Shown one piece after another: positions 20,226 through 27,075 of a stretch of 59,681 nucleotides of DNA (position 1 is the first letter of the stretch; every line of letters starts with the position of its first letter). The notes under the pieces are model-generated. The model was not told the DNA's origin. It saw only the letters and a program-made list of their open reading frames with translations, and made no database searches. Origin of the DNA: Catenovulum sp. 2E275 (GTDB lineage: Bacteria > Pseudomonadota > Gammaproteobacteria > Enterobacterales > Alteromonadaceae); assembly GCF_025515275.1 (NCBI RefSeq), contig NZ_JAOPFU010000023.1, positions 1 to 59,681 on the forward strand, read 5' to 3'. The translations under genes were made by a program, and so were the position numbers.

Positions 20226-20690
20226 ATGAACCAAAAGCACAAGTTACTCGATAAAGAGGCATATCAAAAGCAGCTCAAACAAAAGCAGCAAAAAGCGGCT
20301 ATTGAGCGCCAGCAAGCACTAATTAAACAAAAAATGGCAGATTTAAGCTCGAGACCAAAAGAATCACAACTAATTGTGCAAACCAAAGCCCCTAGTAAAA
20401 CCAAATATTATGTTATGGCATTATTTTTAGTGACTTTAGCTTGCCTACCTTATCCAAAAGTGATTGTTTATGAAAAATTAGGCATTGTTGCACAAAGTAT
20501 TTATATTCCAAGCCGATTTGGTAGTCAGCCATTTATCCTCGACAGCCAATATAAGATTAATCTGGATCAACATCAGCGCTGGCTTTATTTGTGTGACGAA
20601 CAAAACTCAAGACACTGTACCCGCTATGACATTGTTGAAATTAAAGGTTTATTTTCTGCTATAAAACTGTTTTTTACCGGTAGTTTATAA
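20226..20690 (+). CDS. Hypothetical single-pass membrane protein with coiled-coil N-terminus
   Basis: I do not recognise this 154-residue protein. Residues 1-45 are rich in Lys, Gln and Glu in a heptad-like pattern (KEAYQKQLKQKQQKAAIERQQ) and should form a cytoplasmic helix. One TM segment lies at about 60-78 (YVMALFLVTLACLPYP). The C-terminal 75 residues, probably periplasmic, have two cysteines (LCDEQNSRHCT) close enough for a disulfide. It follows the M28-like gene by 22 bp, suggesting one transcript. No function is proposed. Confidence 0.7.
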   Translation: MNQKHKLLDKEAYQKQLKQKQQKAAIERQQALIKQKMADLSSRPKESQLIVQTKAPSKTKYYVMALFLVTLACLPYPKVIVYEKLGIVAQSIYIPSRFGSQPFILDSQYKINLDQHQRWLYLCDEQNSRHCTRYDIVEIKGLFSAIKLFFTGSL

Positions 20691-20814
20691 ACCCATCATA
20701 AATAATTGAATGTCAGGCAATTTGGCCTGCATTCATTGAATGTTCATTAAATAGTCAATTTAGTTTAACTTTACCCCGTCATTCTGTTGCCGAACAATTC
20801 AAAAGGACAACTTT

Positions 20815-21618
20815 ATGGCAGCACAAAGTTTTCACTATAAATCTGTTTGGTTATCAGATCTTCACCTTGGCAGCAAAGACTGCAAAGCCGATTATTTACT
20901 CGACATGCTTGCTAAAGTTCGTTGTGACACCTTATATCTGGTTGGCGATGTTATTGATATTTGGGCACTAGAACGTAGATTTAACTGGCCTGAAAAGCAT
21001 AATCAAGTTGTAGATGCCCTCATCAAAAAAGCACAAACCGGTACCAAAGTAATTTATTTACCGGGCAATCACGACGAAAAAGTCAAAAAATACATCGGCA
21101 TGACCTTTGCCGAAGTCATCATAAAAGAAGAAATTATTCATACCACCAGCTCAGGGCAAAAATTGCTGATCACCCACGGTGATGTATTTGACGGTGATGT
21201 ATGTTTAGGCAAATGGCAATCAGTATTAGGTGATTTGCTGTACGATTTATTACTGTTTTTAAACCGCTGCTGTTTTAGCCTACGTAAAATGTTTGGTTTT
21301 GGATATTGGTCATTAGCTGGTTATATTAAAAGCCGAGTAAAAGGCGCTAACGAAGCCATTGCCCGCTACCAACATGCAGCAGTGAAATACGCTAAAAAGA
21401 AAGGTGCCGACGGCATTATTTGTGGCCATATTCATCAACCAGATGTCAAAATAATCGACGATTGTTTGTATTGCAACGACGGTGACTGGATTGAAAACTG
21501 TACCCTGCTAGCTGAAAACTTAGATGGCTCAATTGAACTGATTTACTGGACCGAAAGCATTCAGTCCATCACTCAATTTGAACAAGCTCAAAAATCACCC
21601 AGCAAACAAGCCGCTTAA
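20815..21618 (+). CDS. plcP: PlcP-type metallophosphoesterase (phospholipase C; LpxH-like superfamily)
   Basis: A 267-residue calcineurin-like phosphoesterase of the COG2908 group. Metal-binding motifs are complete: SDLHLG (D15, H17), GDVID (D45), GNHDE (84-88), THGD (120-123) and a late GHIHQ. The middle (FNWPEKHNQVVD, YWSLAGYIKSRVKGA, NDGDWIENCT) resembles PlcP of Sinorhizobium and marine bacteria, which removes the head group of phospholipids during phosphate starvation, more than housekeeping LpxH of about 240 residues. Annotation as UDP-2,3-diacylglucosamine diphosphatase is the main alternative. The neighbour olsF with its Pho box supports the lipid-remodelling reading. AAGGAC precedes the ATG. 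Confidence 0.78.
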   Translation: MAAQSFHYKSVWLSDLHLGSKDCKADYLLDMLAKVRCDTLYLVGDVIDIWALERRFNWPEKHNQVVDALIKKAQTGTKVIYLPGNHDEKVKKYIGMTFAEVIIKEEIIHTTSSGQKLLITHGDVFDGDVCLGKWQSVLGDLLYDLLLFLNRCCFSLRKMFGFGYWSLAGYIKSRVKGANEAIARYQHAAVKYAKKKGADGIICGHIHQPDVKIIDDCLYCNDGDWIENCTLLAENLDGSIELIYWTESIQSITQFEQAQKSPSKQAA

Positions 21619-21634
21619 TATCAAGCATTCACCA

Positions 21635-21674
21635 AGTAAGCCGGTATTACTGGCTTACTAAGTGAGCCTTTTTT
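21635..21674 (+). terminator. Terminator after plcP with alternative pairings
   Basis: AGTAAGCC (21635-21642) pairs with GGCTTACT (21652-21659), and that second arm can instead pair with AGTGAGCC (21661-21668), which directly precedes T6 (21669-21674). Only the second hairpin has the T-run next to it. It separates plcP from the olsF promoter. Confidence 0.65.
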
Positions 21675-21676
21675 AT

Positions 21677-21705
21677 TTGACATATTTCTGACACAAATCT
21701 GGCAT
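21677..21705 (+). promoter_or_regulatory. Pho box (PhoB binding site) upstream of olsF
   Basis: Three 7-bp direct repeats at exact 11-bp spacing: TTGACAT (21677-21683), CTGACAC (21688-21694), CTGGCAT (21699-21705), with A/T spacers ATTT and AAAT. This is the architecture of PhoB sites (CTGTCAT, 4-bp A/T spacer, CTGTCAT). A possible -10 TAATAT lies at 21713-21718, as expected when the Pho box replaces the -35. Confidence 0.78.
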
Positions 21706-21763
21706 CTATGTTTAATATTTAGGCAGTAGACTTCGCTTGAGTTTAACCTGGAGTACCAGAAGC

Positions 21764-23470
21764 ATGTTTACTGTAGACGAAGTCATCGAAAAAAATTTAC
21801 CCCAACTACAAAAACACCCACTATTAACTAACATCACCAAATTTGCTCTGCGCCGTTTATTACATGAAAGAGAATTTATTGAATTTGCTGAGCAATATCC
21901 TCATCTAACCGGTTTAGATTTTGTAGAGCAAGTGCTTGATTATTTCGACTTTAGCTACACCATTTCAGATCGTGAGTTAGAACGTATCCCGAGTCATGGC
22001 CGTTGTGTTATTGTGGCTAATCACCCAATCGGTTCATTAGACGGTTTAGCGTTAATTAAGTTAGTTAGCGAAGTGCGTAAAGATTTTAAAGTCGTCGCCA
22101 ATGAATTATTAATGACAGTAGAGCCTTTGCAAAAACTATTATTGCCGGTAAATAACATGGGCGGTCGCACTGCGCGCGAAAATATCAAAGGCATTCAAAA
22201 TTATCTGAGCAATGAAGGCGCAGTCATTATTTTTCCGGCTGGTGAAGTATCCAGATTAAAACCATCAGGGATCAGAGATGGTCGTTGGAACGGTGGTTTT
22301 TTAAAGCTAGCTTTAGCCACCCAAGCACCCATTTTACCTATGTATGTTCAAGGTAAAAATTCCACTAGTTTTTATTTTTTATCTATGCTTTACAAACCTC
22401 TTTCAACGCTGTTTTTGGTCAAAGAGATGTTTAAACAGCAGGATAAAAGTATGCCGGTTCGAGTTGGCGAACTGATTCCTTACCAAAGTTTTAAAGGCAT
22501 TCAGTTAACCAACAAAGAAAAAATCCGATTATTTCAGCGTCACTTATACCGGATAGGCAAACAGAAAAAAGGCTGCTTTATCACAGAAAGCGCAATTGCC
22601 CGCCCTGAATCACGAGAAGATTTAAAACACGCGTTAAGTAAATGCGATTTAATCGGCCAAACCAGTGATAAAAAAGATATTTATTTATATAAATTTGAAG
22701 ACAGCTCACCCATTATGCGTGAAATTGGTCGTCTGCGTGAAATTGCCTTTAGAGCCGTTGGTGAAGGTTCTGGTGCGCGCCGCGATATAGATAAATACGA
22801 TGCTTATTATGAGCACCTGATTTTATGGGATGACAAAGCCAGCGAAATTGTAGGGGCTTACCGTTTAGGTAATACCCACAGAATCGTTGATGAATATGGT
22901 CAAAAAGGATTATATACCGACTCGCTATTTAATTATGGCAGCCAAATGCGCCCTTATTTTAGTCAAGGATTAGAACTTGGCCGCAGCTTTGTTCAACCCA
23001 AATACTGGGGCATGAGAAGCCTAGATTATTTATGGTACGGCATTGGTGCTTACCTTAAAAAAAATCCGGATATTCGTTATTTATTTGGCCCGGTTAGCAT
23101 GAGTAATAGCATGCCAAAAGCCGCCAAAGATTTAATGGTTTATTTTTATAAACTGTATTTTCAATCCAACTTTGATTTAGCCAGCTCAAAGCGCCCTTAT
23201 CAAATATCTGAGATTGTATTAAATGAACTGAAAAGTGCATTTAGCGGCGATGATTACAAACAAGATTTCATTAAATTAAAATCTATGCTGGCCAACATGG
23301 GGACTAGCATTCCAACTTTGTATAAACAATACAGTGAATTATGTGAGCCCGGTGGCGTTGAGTTTTTAGATTTTGGAGTCGACCCTGACTTTGCCGACTG
23401 TATCGACGGTTTAGTTTTGGTAGATATCAACAAATTAAAAGACAATAAACGTAGCCGCTATTTAGCTTAA
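21764..23470 (+). CDS. olsF: OlsF-type bifunctional ornithine lipid synthase (acyltransferase + N-acyltransferase)
   Basis: A 568-residue fusion. The N-terminal half is a PlsC-like O-acyltransferase: NHPIGSLDG (86-94; an NHx5D form of the usual NHx4D) and IFPAGEVSR (156-164). The C-terminal half (about 300-500) is a GNAT-type, OlsB-like domain (REIAFRAVGEG, VGAYRLGN, LELGRSFV, LFGPVSMS). OlsF proteins of this build N-acylate ornithine and then add the second acyl chain, giving a phosphorus-free membrane lipid. I start at the ATG at 21764, which has GGAG upstream, rather than a TTG at 21737. A Pho box lies just upstream and plcP precedes it, so expression under phosphate limitation is likely. 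Confidence 0.85.
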   Translation: MFTVDEVIEKNLPQLQKHPLLTNITKFALRRLLHEREFIEFAEQYPHLTGLDFVEQVLDYFDFSYTISDRELERIPSHGRCVIVANHPIGSLDGLALIKLVSEVRKDFKVVANELLMTVEPLQKLLLPVNNMGGRTARENIKGIQNYLSNEGAVIIFPAGEVSRLKPSGIRDGRWNGGFLKLALATQAPILPMYVQGKNSTSFYFLSMLYKPLSTLFLVKEMFKQQDKSMPVRVGELIPYQSFKGIQLTNKEKIRLFQRHLYRIGKQKKGCFITESAIARPESREDLKHALSKCDLIGQTSDKKDIYLYKFEDSSPIMREIGRLREIAFRAVGEGSGARRDIDKYDAYYEHLILWDDKASEIVGAYRLGNTHRIVDEYGQKGLYTDSLFNYGSQMRPYFSQGLELGRSFVQPKYWGMRSLDYLWYGIGAYLKKNPDIRYLFGPVSMSNSMPKAAKDLMVYFYKLYFQSNFDLASSKRPYQISEIVLNELKSAFSGDDYKQDFIKLKSMLANMGTSIPTLYKQYSELCEPGGVEFLDFGVDPDFADCIDGLVLVDINKLKDNKRSRYLA

Positions 23471-23520
23471 CAGCCGTATTTTAGCGCTATATCAGCTTAC
23501 TTTTACCTTTCTTAAACAGG

Positions 23521-23557
23521 CAGGGATTTGTTCACAAAAATTAACAAATCCCTGTTT
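23521..23557 (+). terminator. Hairpin terminator after olsF
   Basis: Perfect 12-bp stem CAGGGATTTGTT (23521-23532) and AACAAATCCCTG (23543-23554) with a 10-nt loop, followed by TTT only. Likely the end of the olsF transcript. Confidence 0.75.
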
Positions 23558-23680
23558 CGTAGAACCTGTCACATAACCTTATCAATAACAATTAATTAGG
23601 GGGCTAACTACTTGCGAACACATTTTTTACATGAGATGATCTGCGCCAATTTTTGAACACTAAATACAAGTTAAAATATT

Positions 23681-24478
23681 ATGCCGAGTCAAATTAATTT
23701 AATAAAAACCTTAACTTTTGTGGCTGCACTAACCAGTATCTCAGCTTGTACTTCAACCTCTCAAACGCAAACAGCAGAAACGCCTGAAACCAACCAACCT
23801 GATATTAACCAAACTATTACAGAACAAATGTCAGTGTTTGAAAGCCAATTACTTGGCCAGTGCCAAACCAGACTGGATACGCTTGAAGCTAAAATAGATA
23901 ACCAGCAACAACAAAACACTGATATATTACAAGCAGCAAAAAGTATTGAAGCCAGATTAATTAAACATCAAGCACAGCCTCACAATGCTAAATTAAGCTG
24001 CCCAGAGCCTAAAAAAGTGATAGAACCTAAATTAGATGGCAAAGTCATTGTTGGCGAATTAGAATGGGTGTACTTCCCGATAATTGATGAACACTTTAAG
24101 GCTCGTGTCGATTCTGGTGCTACCACCTCATCACTGAGTGCCAAACATATTGTTGAGTTTGAGCGCGATGGTGAAGAATGGGTACGCTTTCAATTGTTAC
24201 ATCAAGTAACGGATTTAGATGGCCGAGAAATTGAAGCCAAAATAGAAAGAACCGTTCGCATTAGACAGTCCAGCAGTGACGAAACAGAACGTCGTCATGT
24301 GGTTAAACTCAGCATAAATTTAGGCAACTTACACCAAATTGCAGAATTTACGCTAGCTGACCGCTCTGATATGGATTATCCAATTCTACTAGGACGTGAG
24401 TTTTTACAAGATTTAACTTTAATTGATGTAGGCCGCACCTTTATTCACCCAAAATATAAGAAAAGTGAAACCAAATAA
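23681..24478 (+). CDS. Retropepsin-like lipoprotein (ATP-dependent zinc protease family, RimB-like)
   Basis: A 265-residue lipoprotein: signal peptide with lipobox ISAC (Cys23) and Thr at +2, which predicts the outer membrane. A Gln-rich, coiled-coil-like stretch (40-100) precedes the protease domain (about 120-258), annotated in databases as ATP-dependent zinc protease (PF05618) but with an aspartyl-protease signature: ARVDSGATTSS (D144-S-G) and a closing ILLGREFL (235-242). It is the first gene of a three-gene run; its stop overlaps the next start by one base (TAATG). Clusters of this protease with a dead transglutaminase-7TM protein and an ATP-grasp ligase recur in proteobacteria; the product is unknown to me. 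Confidence 0.85.
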   Translation: MPSQINLIKTLTFVAALTSISACTSTSQTQTAETPETNQPDINQTITEQMSVFESQLLGQCQTRLDTLEAKIDNQQQQNTDILQAAKSIEARLIKHQAQPHNAKLSCPEPKKVIEPKLDGKVIVGELEWVYFPIIDEHFKARVDSGATTSSLSAKHIVEFERDGEEWVRFQLLHQVTDLDGREIEAKIERTVRIRQSSSDETERRHVVKLSINLGNLHQIAEFTLADRSDMDYPILLGREFLQDLTLIDVGRTFIHPKYKKSETK

Positions 24479-26004
24479 TGACGCGCTCTAAAGTTCCTTT
24501 TTATTTTTTAATCGCTATTTTAATTACGATTGGTTTAGTTTTATCGATTTTTCGCCACATTGAGTATCAAGTACCTTGGTTGCCTGGTGAAAAATCCACA
24601 ATTTGGTCAATTGAAGCACGCGTGGAGTTTGATGCGTTAGGCGATGCCGTAAAAGCCAATTTAGCCCGTCCGCAAAACCAAAGCGGTTTTACGTTAATTA
24701 ATGAAAGTACAGCGTCTCCGGGTTATGGTGTCGCTTTTATTGATACTTTATCTAAAACTGAGTGGTCAATTCGCCAAGCGGTTGGTGAGCAAACATTATT
24801 TTATCGTGCTGATTTTTTAGTTGATCAAAGCCAAGAAACAGCGCCTATTGAACCACCAAAAATTGCACTAGTTAATTGGGAAGAACCATTTAAAACCGCA
24901 GCTAATCAAATTATCAGCCAAGCACGCCAACAATCGGCTGATCCACTTAGCTTTGCTCAGCAGTTATTTAAAGTATTAAACCAGCAAGAGCAAGATCAAA
25001 ACATTGCCCTGCTTGAAAATAAACAATCTAACATCGCCCGTTTAGCGGTTAATTTATTAAATCAGGCCAGCATTCCAGCACAATTAATTTATGGTTTAAA
25101 GTTAGAAGATGGTCGTCGTCGCCAAGCATTAGTGCCTTTTGTTCGGGTTTGGCAAAACGATCAATTTGAAATTTTTCAACCAAACTCTGGTGTGCGTGGC
25201 CTACCAGATAACTTTATTTTATGGCAACAAATTCAATCACCTATTTTAGAAGTGGTTGGAGCCAACCACTCAAATGTCAGCTTTTCAATTATCAAAAAAC
25301 AAGAATCTATTGCTGCGGCGATTCAAGCCAAACAGGATAGTGAACAGAATCTAGTCAGTTTTTCAATTCACAGTTTACCAATTGAAGAACAAGCCCTGTT
25401 TAAAACCATTTTATTATTGCCTGTTGGCGCTTTAGTTGTTTGTTTACTCAGAATTTTAGTTGGGCTTAGAACCTCAGGTACTTTTATGCCAGTATTAATT
25501 GCGCTGGCATTTATTCAAACGTCTTTAGCCACAGGTTTAATTGGCTTTTTACTAGTTATTTTTACTGGTTTAATGTTACGCAGTTACTTGTCACATTTGA
25601 ATCTGCTACTGGTCGCGCGGATTTCAGCGGTTATTATCAGTGTTATTGCGATTATCGCCGTATTTAGTGTACTCAGTTATAAGATTGGCTTAACAGAAGG
25701 CTTAAAAGTCACTTTCTTCCCTATGATTATTTTGTCATGGACTGTTGAGCGTATGTCCATTTTATGGGAAGAAGAAGGTGCAAAAGAAGTAGTGATCCAA
25801 GGCGGTGGTAGTTTATTTACCGCAATTTTAGCCTACCTTGCAATGACCAGTGATTTAGTGCGCCACTTAACGTTCAACTTTATTGGAATGCAATTTATTA
25901 TCCTTGCCGTTATTTTATTATTAGGTAATTACACAGGTTATCGTTTACTAGAACTGTACCGGTTTAAGCCTATGCTGGCGAATAGTCAGGACCAAGGAAA
26001 GTAA
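24478..26004 (+). CDS. Inactive transglutaminase fused to 7 TM segments
   Basis: A 508-residue membrane protein. One N-terminal TM anchor (about 7-26) leads to a periplasmic domain with the transglutaminase fold (about 40-290), then about seven TM helices (305-500). The Cys-His-Asp triad is absent: the helix that should carry Cys reads NIARLAVNLLNQASIPA, the His strand reads ALVPFVRVW, and the Asp position reads FQPNSG. This matches the family named inactive transglutaminase / 7TM_transglut. It likely binds a peptide or amide substrate and couples it across the membrane, between a periplasmic protease and a cytoplasmic ATP-grasp ligase (inference). Confidence 0.88.
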   Translation: MTRSKVPFYFLIAILITIGLVLSIFRHIEYQVPWLPGEKSTIWSIEARVEFDALGDAVKANLARPQNQSGFTLINESTASPGYGVAFIDTLSKTEWSIRQAVGEQTLFYRADFLVDQSQETAPIEPPKIALVNWEEPFKTAANQIISQARQQSADPLSFAQQLFKVLNQQEQDQNIALLENKQSNIARLAVNLLNQASIPAQLIYGLKLEDGRRRQALVPFVRVWQNDQFEIFQPNSGVRGLPDNFILWQQIQSPILEVVGANHSNVSFSIIKKQESIAAAIQAKQDSEQNLVSFSIHSLPIEEQALFKTILLLPVGALVVCLLRILVGLRTSGTFMPVLIALAFIQTSLATGLIGFLLVIFTGLMLRSYLSHLNLLLVARISAVIISVIAIIAVFSVLSYKIGLTEGLKVTFFPMIILSWTVERMSILWEEEGAKEVVIQGGGSLFTAILAYLAMTSDLVRHLTFNFIGMQFIILAVILLLGNYTGYRLLELYRFKPMLANSQDQGK

Positions 26005-26006
26005 TC

Positions 26007-27002
26007 ATGCGCATTACAGACTGGCTGGCAAACCCGTTTAAACTGCATGCTCTTGGCATTTTAGGCATGAATGAACGTAATAGCCGTTATATTGCCCAAT
26101 ACAATGATCGACATTTATACCCATTAGTAGATGATAAGTTAAAAACGAAAAAACTAATGTTGGATGCCGAAATTAAAGTACCCGGACTGATTGCTACAAT
26201 TATGCATCAGTCTCAGGTACAACAATTACTAAAACATTTACCTCTAAACCGAGGTTTTGCCATCAAACCAGCTAAAGGCAGTGGCGGTAAAGGGATTTTA
26301 GTCATTATTAACCAGCATGATGGGTTATATGTAAAAACAAACCAGAAACTGTTAAACCTTGAACAACTTCAGCACCACTGCTCAAATATCTTGGCTGGTT
26401 TATATAGTTTAGGTGGCAACCCCGACGTTGCGATTATTGAAGAGTTAATCGAATTTGATCCTATGTTTGACGGCTTCAGCCATGAAGGTGTGCCGGATAT
26501 TAGGGTAATTATTTTCCGTGGTTATCCTGTAATGGCAATGATGCGTTTATCGACTAAAGATTCAGACGGTAAAGCTAACCTACATCAGGGCGCGGTTGGC
26601 GTTGGCCTTGATATAAGAACCGGTAATGCTTTGCATGCGGTTCAGTTTGGGCAACCCATTGTTGAGCATCCAGATACTCACCGAGCATTATCTGAATTAT
26701 CTGTCCCGAACTGGAAAGAGTTATTAATATTAGCATCACGGTGTTATGACGAAACCCAATTAGGTTATTTGGGTACTGATATTGTATTGGATAAAAATTT
26801 AGGTGCGTTAGTATTAGAGCTTAATGCACGTCCGGGTTTATCAATTCAGGTAGCAAATGGTTGTGGCTTAAAACCTAGACTCAAACAAATCGAACGGATT
26901 CAACATAAACGCAATGCGCTTCACCGAGTTGAGTATGCGCAAAAACATTTTGCTTCTAAACCAGATTTTGACGAAGTAGCTGAAGTGATTGAAAATAGCT
27001 AA
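26007..27002 (+). CDS. RimK-like ATP-grasp ligase (alpha-L-glutamate ligase-like)
   Basis: A 331-residue cytoplasmic ATP-grasp enzyme. The nucleotide-binding lysine loop is FAIKPAKGSGGKGI (84-97), an acidic IIEELI segment follows, and the metal-binding ELNARPGL is at 271-278. The family joins a carboxylate to an amine through an acyl-phosphate. Length and the N-terminal MNERNSRYI are typical of the ATPgrasp_ST / glutamate ligase-like group that always travels with the two preceding genes. It begins 2 bp after the transglutaminase-like gene. The substrate is unknown; RimK proper (S6 glutamylation) is unlikely given the partners. Confidence 0.88.
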   Translation: MRITDWLANPFKLHALGILGMNERNSRYIAQYNDRHLYPLVDDKLKTKKLMLDAEIKVPGLIATIMHQSQVQQLLKHLPLNRGFAIKPAKGSGGKGILVIINQHDGLYVKTNQKLLNLEQLQHHCSNILAGLYSLGGNPDVAIIEELIEFDPMFDGFSHEGVPDIRVIIFRGYPVMAMMRLSTKDSDGKANLHQGAVGVGLDIRTGNALHAVQFGQPIVEHPDTHRALSELSVPNWKELLILASRCYDETQLGYLGTDIVLDKNLGALVLELNARPGLSIQVANGCGLKPRLKQIERIQHKRNALHRVEYAQKHFASKPDFDEVAEVIENS

Positions 27003-27025
27003 CCGAATCTAAATAATTAATTTTA

Positions 27026-27056
27026 AAATAAGCCGCTATTCTAGAGCGGCTTATTT
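27026..27056. terminator. Bidirectional terminator between the ATP-grasp gene and the AsmA-like gene
   Basis: Stem AAATAAGCCGCT (27026-27037) with AGCGGCTTATTT (27045-27056), loop of 7. A/T runs on both sides serve the two convergent transcripts. Confidence 0.88.
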
Positions 27057-27075
27057 ATTTGCGATGGTTGTATTT

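Noticed and set aside
20700-20814. Possible Pho box upstream of plcP (CCGTCAT at 20776-20782)
   Set aside because: Only one half-site fits; the neighbours at 11-bp spacing do not match, so I do not call it.
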